64,000 nucleotides of DNA from Psychrobacter cibarius (GTDB lineage Bacteria > Pseudomonadota > Gammaproteobacteria > Pseudomonadales > Moraxellaceae): positions 2,418,001-2,482,000 of the forward strand of contig CP131612.1 of NCBI GenBank assembly GCA_030686115.1, in the 5' to 3' direction. Below the pieces are notes generated by a model that saw nothing but the letters and a program-made list of their open reading frames with translations, was not told where the DNA came from and did no database searches. Shown piece after piece: positions 9,219 to 18,880 of this stretch (positions are counted from its first letter, which is position 1; the number at the start of each line of letters is the position of its first letter). A program made the translations under genes and the position numbers.

Positions 9219-11626
9219 CACAAAACAGTCAAAGCGTTTATCATCAGAAAAAGCAGCTTAGCTCTGAAGTATTAAAAAATATCATTAACACATTTGATGA
9301 AGATAAGAATTTTATCTACAAAGAAACTGTTCTTTCCGCCATTTCGGCAATCTTTACGTCAGTAAATGAAAGCCATACATCCTCTGATAACCCTATTCAG
9401 AAGTTGATTGAAAGTATCGTACATATACTGCAAACACAGCCCATTTCCTACCGCCATATGCAAATCACTAAATCTGCGTTAGCAAAAAAGCCGCTCGTGA
9501 TGCAATTATTGATTCTGATGCAAGATATCGTCAATAGAGGGCAGCAAAGTCGCTCACAAAAAAAGCTAATTTGGCTTTCTATAGCAATGCATACTGCTGT
9601 AGTGCTACAGCATTACCAGAAAAAGACTCACGCTAATAATATAATGATGCAGTTTAAATTGGCTCAATTTTCAGGCTCATCTAGACGAACATGGATCTGG
9701 TCTGAATTACCTGATATGCCAACTATGAGTCACGATAATATATTATCAATATTGACAAATATATTAGAGAAAAATCAAGAGAGTACTACGGATCTAGACA
9801 GTAAAAACTTTATTACTCAAATAAAACTAAAAGAAGATATGTCTATAGCAATCGCTAAGCTTGGTCAAATAGAGAAAATTGTGAACGCTTATCAAGACGC
9901 ACATTACTTAAAAATTAAGAAACCTAAAAAACCGCGCAAAGCTCAGACAGATAATACCAAAGTTGAGCCTATTAACTTAGCCGAACAAAAACCATTCTAT
10001 CAGCCCCACAATGAGCATACCCCTTATTTCTGGGACACACCTTTTGATGATATTGAACACAGTACCATACCTGTAGAAATCAACTTTTTGTCTGCCAACA
10101 ATGAGACTTATGAAGGATTAACAACCAGTTTTGAAGAAATCGTTGATAATTATGATGAGCCCTATATCAGTTATGAGAGACTACCAGATCCGTTGTTTAG
10201 ACAATCTGCTCCATTACAAACTATTGATATATCTTTACAGCAACACCATATGTCTCAGCGCGACTTAGGGCTGAATTCCAGCACTTCAGTATTATCATTA
10301 GTAGGCTACCAATTATTATTTGCTGCTCTCGTTCATGATGCTAAATCAGCCTCTCAACTAAATTATAAAATATGTGCCAGTATTTTATTGCTATCAATGA
10401 TTACAGCATTACCTATCAAATTACTCATGTTGAAAGGCTACATTGGCCATCGACGTATTTTTAGCATAGGTGTTAAACGGGCTTATATTAAACATACTTT
10501 AGGCATCACTGAACGCTCAGAGGTGTTTGATAGTGCCAAACATGAAAACGAGTTTGATGAAGTAAAAATTCCCATACCTTTGTGGCTGATTGAAAGTTTA
10601 CTATCTATTGATATTCCATCAATAGATGATTTTAATACTTACCTTGCTATGTTGCGTTTCAACCTAGGGCTACCTTACCTATCACTAAAAAGAGTACAAA
10701 CTGCACTACATATCATTATCTCTCGCTATACACCTCATAGTCATAATCATATTGCAGATATTATTTGTCGCACGCCCGCATCTCATGCGCCTGCAATGTA
10801 TTACAGCAGTCACAGCAGTGAGACACTTCTTGTCCACTATAGATCTGCCCTAAGTGTATTAAATAAAGCAGGTAGCTTTGACTTGTCTTATATTACTCCC
10901 TGGCATAAATACACTCTAGGCTCAGGGTTAGCGCTCACTTCTGAATATGTTCGTGAAATAATTGGGAAGCTTAAAGGCTGGGTTCATGATAGCTCAGATG
11001 CCGCTACTCATTTCAATAGAACCAGCATATTTGTGTGGTTTGTATTTTGCTTATTAACTGGCGTACGACCAAACAATGGTATTGGAAAAATAAGCGATAT
11101 CGATCTTGATATGGGATGGCTTGAGATTGATGACAAACCAAACAAACAAGTTCAAAACCAACGTTTAATACCTTTATGTACCACCCTCTTACGCTATTTA
11201 ACTGACTACAGAAGCTATCTTATACGGTATCAGCTAAACAACCCTTTAGAACACGATATCAGTATAAGTATTGATGAGATCAGATTAGGTGATAATGATG
11301 TCGCTTTACTGAGACTGCTATCAGATAGTTTCAATACTTTAAAAATTATTAAACGCGGTGATGCCTATCATATGACTAAGGATATTATTAACGCCAATCC
11401 CTATTGGACGCGTCACTTTGTACGCACACAACTTGAAAAGTTAGGTGTTGACCTGACACTGATTAATGCCGTTATTGGCCATGAAAAGGCTCGCCAAGAA
11501 GGATTGGGGTGTTTGTCGAGCCTAAGTAAAGCTAAGATTAAAGTCGTAAGCGGCGCATTTGAGCATATCGCTAGAATCCTAGATCTACATCTAGATAGTA
11601 TAGATAACAACGACCTACAACACTGA
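9215..11626 (+). CDS. Tyrosine-recombinase-like protein lacking the catalytic tyrosine
   Basis: The protein is 803 aa. Its C-terminal 200 residues carry the tyrosine-recombinase pattern: Arg618 in LTGVRPN, H734-x-x-R737 in TRHFVRTQL, and His756 in VIGHEKARQEG. After His756 the family normally has a nucleophilic Tyr about ten residues on, but here the remaining 47 residues contain no tyrosine at all; the segment reads GLGCLSSLSKAKIK. So it is either a non-catalytic partner of the next protein or a divergent subfamily using another residue. The N-terminal 350 residues, up to an acidic and aromatic stretch at about 255-345, are unknown to me. It overlaps the upstream gene by ATGA and lies 8 bases before the next. 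Confidence 0.8.
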   Translation: MTQNSQSVYHQKKQLSSEVLKNIINTFDEDKNFIYKETVLSAISAIFTSVNESHTSSDNPIQKLIESIVHILQTQPISYRHMQITKSALAKKPLVMQLLILMQDIVNRGQQSRSQKKLIWLSIAMHTAVVLQHYQKKTHANNIMMQFKLAQFSGSSRRTWIWSELPDMPTMSHDNILSILTNILEKNQESTTDLDSKNFITQIKLKEDMSIAIAKLGQIEKIVNAYQDAHYLKIKKPKKPRKAQTDNTKVEPINLAEQKPFYQPHNEHTPYFWDTPFDDIEHSTIPVEINFLSANNETYEGLTTSFEEIVDNYDEPYISYERLPDPLFRQSAPLQTIDISLQQHHMSQRDLGLNSSTSVLSLVGYQLLFAALVHDAKSASQLNYKICASILLLSMITALPIKLLMLKGYIGHRRIFSIGVKRAYIKHTLGITERSEVFDSAKHENEFDEVKIPIPLWLIESLLSIDIPSIDDFNTYLAMLRFNLGLPYLSLKRVQTALHIIISRYTPHSHNHIADIICRTPASHAPAMYYSSHSSETLLVHYRSALSVLNKAGSFDLSYITPWHKYTLGSGLALTSEYVREIIGKLKGWVHDSSDAATHFNRTSIFVWFVFCLLTGVRPNNGIGKISDIDLDMGWLEIDDKPNKQVQNQRLIPLCTTLLRYLTDYRSYLIRYQLNNPLEHDISISIDEIRLGDNDVALLRLLSDSFNTLKIIKRGDAYHMTKDIINANPYWTRHFVRTQLEKLGVDLTLINAVIGHEKARQEGLGCLSSLSKAKIKVVSGAFEHIARILDLHLDSIDNNDLQH

Positions 11627-11634
11627 GGTAAAAT

Positions 11635-14600
11635 ATGTCGAGTGAAAATGTAAGGCCCACTAAAATTATTGATGGCTTAGCAAGATTTGATGGCAGAAGA
11701 AAGAAGTATGTGCCTTACCCTTCGGTACTTGATAGTAGCTGCGATACTGAAAAATTCAGGATTCTATTGCTCGCCGATCTACAAACTAATTGGGAGCAAC
11801 TACGAAAACAGTATGTTGGTAATAGTAATTCCCTTCAATCTACTACCAAATATTTTCGACAATTTCTTAAATTAAACGACTCCATATTTACGCCTACTTC
11901 TCCTACTATAAGCTCTCTTGATAAAACATGGTTACTTTGGAGTCAATCGCTATGTCAGTTCAGTTATGAACTTAATGAGAAATTAACACCACTATCCAAA
12001 AAAGGCTTCAGCAAATTCCAAACCTATATTAATAAGAAATCAGCACAAGAATATAAAACGAAAAAAATAATAAAGCAGGGCTGGCAAACCATTACAAACT
12101 TTATTGATTATCAAAACCAAAATTTTATGCTTGCAGAGCATTACTATCCTAAGCTTATTGCACCACAGCAGAAAAAGTCTAATCCGCTAATTATTAAAAA
12201 TAACTGGGTGACACAGGGTAAAGAGTTAAACAGAGTCATTCGTTCGGTACAGGAGCACTGGCATCAAACATCAGATTATAGTCATGATGAGATTTTAGGC
12301 TGGTTATTATTTTCTGGGATTGTGTACGGCGGTATTAATGAAAAGCAAATGCTCCAAGGATGGCTTATAGCTCTACTTAGTAAAGAATACCAGCCCTTTA
12401 TTCATCAAAGAATACTTATATCGCCTCGCTTTGAACAAAAACGTTACGGTAATGAGCGTTTAGAAAGTAGTGATAAGCTTTTTAACACCAAGCAAATTAT
12501 TTTAGATTTGGTCAGTCAGTGTTGGCTGATACGCTACCATCAATGTCATAAAGCTGACGACAGGCCTACGATTTCGGATTTGTCACAGGAAAAAATTAAG
12601 CTATATATTACCAATACATTATCTATCGTCACTGAACCGTTGCAACTGAACACACCTACTCTATTTAACCTCCTAGGTTATGCCAGCTACCACTGGGAAA
12701 TGCTTGACGGCGTTGATATCGATCAAGCTTCGGTTGCTGTGCTGCGCGGTGATCAAAATACAGTAGGACTGCGTACCCAAGATTTTAATCAACTCTTAAA
12801 TCAGAAGTATAAAAACAAAGCTGTGGATTATGATCTAAATGATATTTTAAAGCTGTCTATAAATACAACGCCGACGTCAAAAACGGCATTAACTAACAAA
12901 AACTATAAAAAAGCAGAAGTGAGAAAATCAGATTTAATTACCCAGATCACACAAGACTTCAAATTAACTGAGGAGCTAAAAAATAAAAAGCTAAACTATG
13001 TACCACCTACTTTTATTGAGAGGGTTATCAAGCGCCGTCATAAATACAGTGACTTGAGTGAGGTCATCTTATTAGACTGGATATTAGGCATGCTCAATCA
13101 GAGAGGCTCTTCTAGCGATGAAACTATCTTAAAATATGCTAGAACAATAGGCTATGAGTGGCTATATTTTACAATGGCCCAACCGCTTGATATTTGGTCA
13201 GAAGAGGATTTTGAAACACTCTATGAGGACATTCTAGAGCACAAATCTATTGTGCGTGATAATACTGATATTGGCTACTCTGCTCGCTTATTTCAAAGCA
13301 TGCATGACTTTGCTAAAATTAAGTATGGACTACCTGCAGTTACTATCCAACACTCAAAAAATGGTCGACGTGTCCGTGCTGAGCTGGTATCCCCACAAGC
13401 TTATAGAGCTGTTATCACGCAAATACTAACGTCAGTAGATATTTTAGAGCGCGAGATGTTTGCACTCCTTTTTATACTGGTTTATCGAACTGGCATGCGT
13501 AAAAAAGAGCTATTAGGATTGAAATTTAATGATATAGAAGGTCTGAATGAATCAGTGCCATCAATCGTTATTAAACCAAATAGCTATCGATCAACTAAGA
13601 CTCAAAGTAGTATTCGCCGCATTGCCTTATTTGCTCTACTTAAACCAGCTGAGCTGAATTTTTTCATCAATTATATCCAAAGTAATATTGGCGCTAATAA
13701 CAATAAATTCATCTTTACGCTTTCAGTAGATCGTCGTCCCATCGATGATCACATCCCTCTACAACTGCTTAAACGTATTCTAAAGGATATATCGATAGAT
13801 AAAGAAATGATAAACCATACCTTTCATGCATTTCGGCATACTGCAGTCAGTAACCTATCATTAGTGCTTTTAGGTCATACAGAGCTAATAGAAACACTAA
13901 CTGATTACGATAAAAGCGATGTATTACGAATAAAGAAGGGATTACTAGGTGAGCATATTGATGCGCAAGACCATTGGTACGCTCTATCGGGTATGATGGG
14001 ACATCTATCGCCGCAGCGTAGTTTTGAGTACTACAATCATATTGCAACCTTAATGGCAACCTATGAGCTAAGCGTGGCAAATATTAAGATGCCTATTCAA
14101 ACAATATACAATATCACAGGCTTTACCAAAAAACAGTTCATGGAAAACCACGCCACTATCAATAATAAAAACGTTAGCATGCCAAGCATCCGTACGTTTT
14201 TATTTAAAAAATCTATCAAAGGTATTCGAAAGTCGCCGTCTTTCGCTATTGAAACTCATGAGCATGAAAACATCTTAGATACTGCACCCTCCTCAAATGA
14301 TAAGCTCTTTATGCGCTATGGTTTAAATCGTGTACAGCTTTTACTACAAGCTTATGATAATAAAATACCTTTAAATGAAGCCGCCGCATTATCAAGCATT
14401 ACCATCTATGATGCACAAATAATTATAGCGCGTGGTATTCAGGTCGCAACCATCACCACTACAAAGGGTAAATCTCGCTTTACGAAGTTATCAGATTCAA
14501 AGACTACCACGCTAAGCCCACTGAAATTACAACATCAAAGTGACCTCAGGCTATTATCAATCTTACGAAATAACGCTTATCAACTTAGACATCAGACATA

Positions 14601-15009
14601 TTATGATTGGCAATGGTTCATCACGATATGCAAACAAAGGCTGTCTAGTAGTAGGTCATTTGTGCCTTTTTCACCAAAAGAAACGGATGAATTACAACGG
14701 TTTTTTAGAATTGCAAAACGCTTGTTGCCTGATAAGAATTGGCTTATTACAAGTAATAAAGCCCTACTTGAAGAACGCATGCTTCCTTCTGATTATCAAG
14801 GTATGAAAAATAAAAATAAAAGTCTAATGAATATTATTCATGTAGGTATCTCGAATCGAGACTACAGAGTGAATAATTACAATTCAGAAAACAATAAAAT
14901 AAGTGCCACTAAAAAAGCTAAATGGCAATACTCACCGCTGCTACGATTTTTTGTGCATATGATGCTTGTCACTGACGAAACCCTGCCTATTATTGATGAG
15001 GAGTCTTAA
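11635..15009 (+). CDS. Very large tyrosine recombinase / integrase
   Basis: The protein is 1124 aa, about three times a phage integrase. The catalytic domain lies at about 600-810 and is complete: Arg622 (RTGMRKKE), Lys655 (STKTQSS), H731-A-F-R734-H735, His790 (MMGHLSP) and Tyr799 or Tyr800 (SFEYYNH). It should cut and rejoin DNA. About 600 unknown residues precede the domain and about 310 follow it; the latter may bind element ends. The start has GAGG overlapping the previous stop, so the three genes act as one unit. It is probably the active integrase of an element lying beside the CRISPR array. No attachment site could be fixed by eye. Confidence 0.85.
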   Translation: MSSENVRPTKIIDGLARFDGRRKKYVPYPSVLDSSCDTEKFRILLLADLQTNWEQLRKQYVGNSNSLQSTTKYFRQFLKLNDSIFTPTSPTISSLDKTWLLWSQSLCQFSYELNEKLTPLSKKGFSKFQTYINKKSAQEYKTKKIIKQGWQTITNFIDYQNQNFMLAEHYYPKLIAPQQKKSNPLIIKNNWVTQGKELNRVIRSVQEHWHQTSDYSHDEILGWLLFSGIVYGGINEKQMLQGWLIALLSKEYQPFIHQRILISPRFEQKRYGNERLESSDKLFNTKQIILDLVSQCWLIRYHQCHKADDRPTISDLSQEKIKLYITNTLSIVTEPLQLNTPTLFNLLGYASYHWEMLDGVDIDQASVAVLRGDQNTVGLRTQDFNQLLNQKYKNKAVDYDLNDILKLSINTTPTSKTALTNKNYKKAEVRKSDLITQITQDFKLTEELKNKKLNYVPPTFIERVIKRRHKYSDLSEVILLDWILGMLNQRGSSSDETILKYARTIGYEWLYFTMAQPLDIWSEEDFETLYEDILEHKSIVRDNTDIGYSARLFQSMHDFAKIKYGLPAVTIQHSKNGRRVRAELVSPQAYRAVITQILTSVDILEREMFALLFILVYRTGMRKKELLGLKFNDIEGLNESVPSIVIKPNSYRSTKTQSSIRRIALFALLKPAELNFFINYIQSNIGANNNKFIFTLSVDRRPIDDHIPLQLLKRILKDISIDKEMINHTFHAFRHTAVSNLSLVLLGHTELIETLTDYDKSDVLRIKKGLLGEHIDAQDHWYALSGMMGHLSPQRSFEYYNHIATLMATYELSVANIKMPIQTIYNITGFTKKQFMENHATINNKNVSMPSIRTFLFKKSIKGIRKSPSFAIETHEHENILDTAPSSNDKLFMRYGLNRVQLLLQAYDNKIPLNEAAALSSITIYDAQIIIARGIQVATITTTKGKSRFTKLSDSKTTTLSPLKLQHQSDLRLLSILRNNAYQLRHQTYYDWQWFITICKQRLSSSRSFVPFSPKETDELQRFFRIAKRLLPDKNWLITSNKALLEERMLPSDYQGMKNKNKSLMNIIHVGISNRDYRVNNYNSENNKISATKKAKWQYSPLLRFFVHMMLVTDETLPIIDEES

Positions 15010-15187
15010 AAATCTGACCATGTAGTGTCATATATAAAAATACTAGCCCAATCCATTGATGACTTTCCTATTTTTTTACTGCTATAGACACAGTTTCCTA
15101 TATTAAAGAAATATTTGAGTGGCACTAAAAATGTTGTGAATAGACTGATTCTGAAGAGTGATAAATTTAACGCTAATTAAGAGACAA

Positions 15188-15234
15188 TAAAAAATCCAAT
15201 GCTAGGCATTTTATTTAAACACCTAACATTGGAT
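15188..15234 (-). terminator. Rho-independent terminator, minus strand
   Basis: Arms 15194-15206 and 15222-15234 are 13 bases each with one mismatch, around a 15-base loop. Reading on -, the stem is followed by TTTTTTATT. It lies about 200 bases after the acidic lipoprotein gene on - and probably ends its transcript. The rest of the 15010-15433 gap shows nothing else I can name. Confidence 0.65.
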
Positions 15235-15433
15235 CACTGATCCTAATCTTATAAATCACCCATTAATTTTATTATTGGTCTTTGTTTATGGTAATTTTTA
15301 ATCTTTTTTTCTTATTGATTAGTACTCAGTGTATTAAAACCATTTAATCCCCCATCAAATACTTTTGAAAAATATAGACAGCGACCTCAATTTTTCTATG
15401 AGTTTCGCCATCCCTTTGAGAGCATTTAGACTT

Positions 15434-15793
15434 CTACTGCACACCGTCTGCCGCTGTTTGATCTAAGTTTGGATTCTCGTCAGTATGATTGTCTGACTCC
15501 TCATTACCCATACTATCTGTAGACTCTGACTGATTCGTTGTGCCTGTTCCATCACTAGAATTAGCAGTAGAGTCTGTAGTAGTATCCACATTAGTATCGT
15601 TTGTCGGTGACAGCGTACCCTCTTGAGAGGCTGCATCCTCAACTTCTGAACCTTGGGTGGTTCCTATGGCGTCGTTTGATTGAGTATTAGCGTCCTCTTT
15701 TTCACTACTACAAGCACTCATGCTCATAATAGCGGCTAAGGACGCTATAAGAAGACCTGTACCGAATGACGCGTTTAATTCTATTTTTCTCAT
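15434..15793 (-). CDS. Acidic, Ser/Thr-rich small lipoprotein
   Basis: The protein is 119 aa with a lipoprotein signal: charged start MRKIE, a hydrophobic run and a lipobox ending MSAC at about residue 28. The mature part is low-complexity, rich in Asp, Glu, Ser, Thr and Asn, with no domain I know; it is probably an unstructured lipid-anchored tail. The ribosome site AAGGA is well placed. It sits 37 bases downstream of another acidic low-complexity protein gene on the same strand, so they may be co-transcribed. Function is unknown. Confidence 0.75.
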   Translation of the reverse strand: MRKIELNASFGTGLLIASLAAIMSMSACSSEKEDANTQSNDAIGTTQGSEVEDAASQEGTLSPTNDTNVDTTTDSTANSSDGTGTTNQSESTDSMGNEESDNHTDENPNLDQTAADGVQ

Positions 15794-15830
15794 CTCAACG
15801 TCCTTAAGTTAAATTGAAGCAAAGTGCTAA

Positions 15831-16550
15831 TTAGCTTCGTAGTTGCTCGAGCATACTTTGGTATTTATCTTTTTTATCAGTGATTTTACTACGTTCCTCT
15901 GCGGCATTAGGCACTGGCTCTTTAGAGTCTTCTGCATTCTTATCAAAAGTTTTGAGCTCAGCCTCTGCAGCATCCAGAAGCCTATTAAGCATCATAGCAA
16001 CCGCCTTTTCAGAAACCTCGTGCGTCATACTGAAGGCTTCAGAGGTAAAATCATCTTTAAGCTTCGCCGCCCATTGATAAATATTAGCTATTGTTGCACT
16101 GTGCTTGTCATCCTGATCAGATTTACTAGATGTCTCTTTATCATTGGAATCAGATTTTCCCTCTTTATCAGATATAAAATCATCTTTAAGTTTAGACGCC
16201 CATTGATAGATATTCGCTATCGTCATACCATGCTTATCGTCTTTGTTAGAGTCATCGTCTTTGTTAGAGTCATCGTCTTTGTTAGAGTCATCGTCTTTGT
16301 TAGAGTCATCATCTTTGTTAGAGTCATCATCTTTGTTAGAGTCATCGTTTTTGTTAGACTTATCATTTTTATCAGACTCAGCCTGTTTTTCGGCATTGTA
16401 ATCTTCAAAGTCGCCGTCTTCATACATTACCGTATCGCCTTTTAAGACCTCAACACCGGTCACGCCATCATTTGAAGGTGCTTCTGTTGTATTCTCAAGA
16501 GACTCTAAAGCATTCTTAATGTTATCGTTATTCGTAGGTTTATCTGACAT
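15831..16550 (-). CDS. Acidic repeat protein with duplicated IANIYQWA motif
   Basis: The protein is 239 aa, with no signal peptide or membrane helix. Residues about 66-105 are a tandem DSNKDD repeat from 18-bp DNA units. Two near-identical modules TIANIYQWA(S/A)KLKDDF lie at 110-125 and 153-168, the second followed by a helical segment (AVAMMLNRLLDAAEAELKTF). The duplicated helices joined by charged linkers suggest binding of two identical partners, but I recognise no family. The start has AAGGA nine bases upstream. The repeat tract is prone to length change; since each unit is six codons, copy changes keep the frame. Confidence 0.75.
   Translation of the reverse strand: MSDKPTNNDNIKNALESLENTTEAPSNDGVTGVEVLKGDTVMYEDGDFEDYNAEKQAESDKNDKSNKNDDSNKDDDSNKDDDSNKDDDSNKDDDSNKDDDSNKDDKHGMTIANIYQWASKLKDDFISDKEGKSDSNDKETSSKSDQDDKHSATIANIYQWAAKLKDDFTSEAFSMTHEVSEKAVAMMLNRLLDAAEAELKTFDKNAEDSKEPVPNAAEERSKITDKKDKYQSMLEQLRS
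16245..16352. repeat. Six tandem 18-bp units inside a coding region
   Basis: Units begin at 16245, 16263, 16281, 16299, 16317 and 16335, with one-base variants, and a decayed seventh follows. They encode the DSNKDD tract on -. The near identity suggests recent slippage or recombination. Confidence 0.9.
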
Positions 16551-16621
16551 GATTTATCATCCTTATTATTGAAGTATATCTACACTCAATGATAAGTCAG
16601 CGCAATCTTATATTGCGTATC

Positions 16622-17296
16622 TTAATGTAGATTGTTTTGTTCTAAATTGTTTAAAAATGCTGCAAATCCTTCGCTTGCCCGTGCCTGCAAACGACTGCTT
16701 GTCGTTATACGAACACGATTGCTCCAAGTAATGGCATAGCTTTGAGCTTCAAATTTTCCGACCAAGTCTACATCTTCATGACAAGGTATATGAGCAAAGC
16801 CACCAACAGCAAGATAAGCGTCACTGCTAAAGCTTAAATTTGCCCCATGAATATGAGGATGTCCCATCTTATCTTGGTAATGATCGATATAATTCTCTCG
16901 AGTTTGCAGTGTCAAATGTGCCCAGCTATCAACGTCCACCACCCCGCAAATCACATCTGTCGATTGATGGCTAATATGTTCAATTTGCTGTACTAACCAA
17001 TCCACAGCTACCACTGAGTCAGCGTCTGTACAGGCAAGCCACGTGGCCCCATTTGCGATTGCATGACGAATACCGATGTCTCTTACTTGTCCCACACATT
17101 GATAGTCACAGAACAGGTAGTCAATACCTGCAGCTTTGACAATTTTCTGCGTCTCATCAATGCAGCTATCTAACACCACTAGCGGATACGCTTTAATCGT
17201 TGAGGGCAATTGCCTGATAGCAGATTGCACTGATGCCAAGCATTTAGCGATAGTCATTGCTTCATTATGAGCGGGAATTACAATACCGATTTTCAT
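16622..17296 (-). CDS. Family 2 glycosyltransferase
   Basis: The protein is 224 aa from the ATG at 17296, which overlaps the methyltransferase stop as ATGA; an upstream in-frame start would run deep into that gene. The fold is GT-A: MKIGIVIPAHNEAMTIAKCL at the N terminus, the nucleotide-sugar metal motif TDADS at about residue 100, and a later CHEDVDLVGKF segment that fits the catalytic acidic motif. It should move a sugar from a nucleotide donor to an unknown acceptor. It is the last gene of the operon that begins with otsB. The linkage to PIG-L deacetylase and NodS-like methyltransferase suggests one pathway for a modified glycoconjugate; the product is unknown. Confidence 0.85.
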   Translation of the reverse strand: MKIGIVIPAHNEAMTIAKCLASVQSAIRQLPSTIKAYPLVVLDSCIDETQKIVKAAGIDYLFCDYQCVGQVRDIGIRHAIANGATWLACTDADSVVAVDWLVQQIEHISHQSTDVICGVVDVDSWAHLTLQTRENYIDHYQDKMGHPHIHGANLSFSSDAYLAVGGFAHIPCHEDVDLVGKFEAQSYAITWSNRVRITTSSRLQARASEGFAAFLNNLEQNNLH

Positions 17297-18036
17297 ATCA
17301 GGTTTTCTTGCATAGCTACCGAGCTTGGGGATCGTTGCCAAACATCTAATAAGAAGTCGCTGTCTATTATTTGGCTTTGATGATTAAACGCAATTTGATG
17401 CTTCTCATTATTTGCAAAGTTAAAAGCATCATTTAAGCGCTGATGTACAGTCTCTCCTGTCATGGTAAATCCATCAATAGCATAACGCCAATGACAACAT
17501 AGTAACGTACCGCCTATAGCAAGGTTTTGCTGAGTCCAAGCGATCACTGCATCAATATCATTGAGTGATAAATAATATAAAATCTCACTGATGACAATTA
17601 AATCAAAGGGTGGCTTGTTAGTAGACGTATCGTCTGATAAATGATAATCGTCCATAGTGGAAGCTTTTAAAGTCATTAATTCATTCGGAATCACACTCTG
17701 AATGACCTTAACGTGAGGAAATTCTGCCAAGCGCGCTTTGGCAAGTTGCACCGCCCGTTGATTACCGTCGATACTCACTAATGCCAGGCAACGTTGAGCC
17801 AATAACGCACTAAGAACGCCGTTGCCGCAGCCGAGTTCAATAGCATCGTTATATTGAGATTGCGGCAATATCGCCAGACAAATATCACGTTTTCGTTTTT
17901 CATACCAACGAGTTTGATACTGCCATGGATCGCTATTGTCATTATATAACGCGTCAAAATACGATTCTGAATAAGCAGCTGATTGGCTATTAATATCAAT
18001 ATTGTAGGCTAAGCTATTTTTAGAGGTATGACTCAT
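17293..18036 (-). CDS. NodS-like SAM-dependent methyltransferase
   Basis: The protein is 247 aa from the ATG at 18036, chosen for the GGGAGG about nine bases upstream; a longer frame exists but reads through the PIG-L gene. Class I methyltransferase motifs are AIELGCGNGVLSALLA (SAM-binding motif I), the acidic end of beta-2 (VSIDGN) and FDLIVISEILYYL (motif IV). The pattern ELGCGNG and SEILYYL is typical of the NodS group, which N-methylates de-acetylated amino sugars on Nod factors. That matches its place right after a PIG-L deacetylase, so removal of an acyl group followed by methylation is plausible, though not shown. It overlaps both neighbours by a few bases. Confidence 0.85.
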   Translation of the reverse strand: MSHTSKNSLAYNIDINSQSAAYSESYFDALYNDNSDPWQYQTRWYEKRKRDICLAILPQSQYNDAIELGCGNGVLSALLAQRCLALVSIDGNQRAVQLAKARLAEFPHVKVIQSVIPNELMTLKASTMDDYHLSDDTSTNKPPFDLIVISEILYYLSLNDIDAVIAWTQQNLAIGGTLLCCHWRYAIDGFTMTGETVHQRLNDAFNFANNEKHQIAFNHQSQIIDSDFLLDVWQRSPSSVAMQENLI

Positions 18037-18880
18037 ACAAATAGACCTCCCAAGGTTGGCTGATTCTAGCAATCGTTTGCGCGGATAAAATGGGAGGGTT
18101 ACCCGTACTTTCATCCGCAGTAATTTGACTTTCAAAACAGACAATGGCTTCTATTTTACGCTGTAGCTGCTCAGTGGTTAAATCCACTCTCATAGCATGG
18201 TGCCAAGGGATACGGCTATCGGCAGGTTTTGCCCAATGCCATGCCCAAATTAATACTTGATAACAGGCCAAATGATGCTGCTTGGCAAATGAGGCAACCA
18301 CTAGCCCGGTTGCTTCATGGTCGGGATGACCGTCCTGCATAAAAGGCGTTACTAAAACATCATCAGGCTGGATAATAGAGGTTAATTTTTGCTGAAACTG
18401 ATCTTGTTGAGCAAAGACTTCGCCATCTGTTAAGTCTAAAGCAATAGTTTTGACCTGATGAGCAATGCCCAATACTTCCAGCGCTTTAACACTTTCTTGC
18501 GGTCGGATAATATCAAGGCTTTCTTGAGAATAAATTTGCGAGTTCGGATGACTTTGTGTGCCATTGGTCACGTGAATAAGAACAATAGGATTGCCATTCG
18601 CGGCCAGTTGTTGCAACAGACCGCCACAGCCTAGTACTTCATCATCAGGATGCGGGGCAAAGATGCAGACTCGTTGATGTGGCGCAAAGCTTTTTGTAAT
18701 ATCAAATCGAGGCAAATCTTGCAATCCTGCCCAATTTTGCCAAGCCTCTTGACTGGTGCCATCACCTTCAATAACACGGTCACCTACAATCGGATGGTTG
18801 CCTTTAAGCCTATCAACATGCGTGATGGCAATATCTTTGTTTATGATTTTTATAGCGTCGTTATATATTATAGTTGCCAT
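18020..18880 (-). CDS. PIG-L family deacetylase
   Basis: The protein is 286 aa. The zinc-binding motif PHPDDE lies in CIFAPHPDDEVLGCGGLL at about residue 75, and the second metal motif is in TPFMQDGHPDHEATG at about 185. This family (LmbE/PIG-L) removes acetyl groups from N-acetylglucosamine-type sugars or related conjugates. About 65 residues precede the catalytic domain with no motif I know. The ribosome site AGGA is six bases before the ATG. It overlaps the acyl-CoA dehydrogenase-like gene by 13 bases and the methyltransferase by 17, a sign of tight coupling. The substrate is unknown. Confidence 0.88.
   Translation of the reverse strand: MATIIYNDAIKIINKDIAITHVDRLKGNHPIVGDRVIEGDGTSQEAWQNWAGLQDLPRFDITKSFAPHQRVCIFAPHPDDEVLGCGGLLQQLAANGNPIVLIHVTNGTQSHPNSQIYSQESLDIIRPQESVKALEVLGIAHQVKTIALDLTDGEVFAQQDQFQQKLTSIIQPDDVLVTPFMQDGHPDHEATGLVVASFAKQHHLACYQVLIWAWHWAKPADSRIPWHHAMRVDLTTEQLQRKIEAIVCFESQITADESTGNPPILSAQTIARISQPWEVYLYESYL

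Noticed and set aside
15843..16445. A 200-codon plus-strand frame rich in FVRVIVF repeats
   Set aside because: It is the antisense shadow of the acidic repeat protein; its repeats come from the same 18-bp units.
16596..16616. Short hairpin CGCAAT/ATTGCG after the glycosyltransferase gene
   Set aside because: A 6-bp stem with no T-run on either strand; not strong enough to call a terminator.
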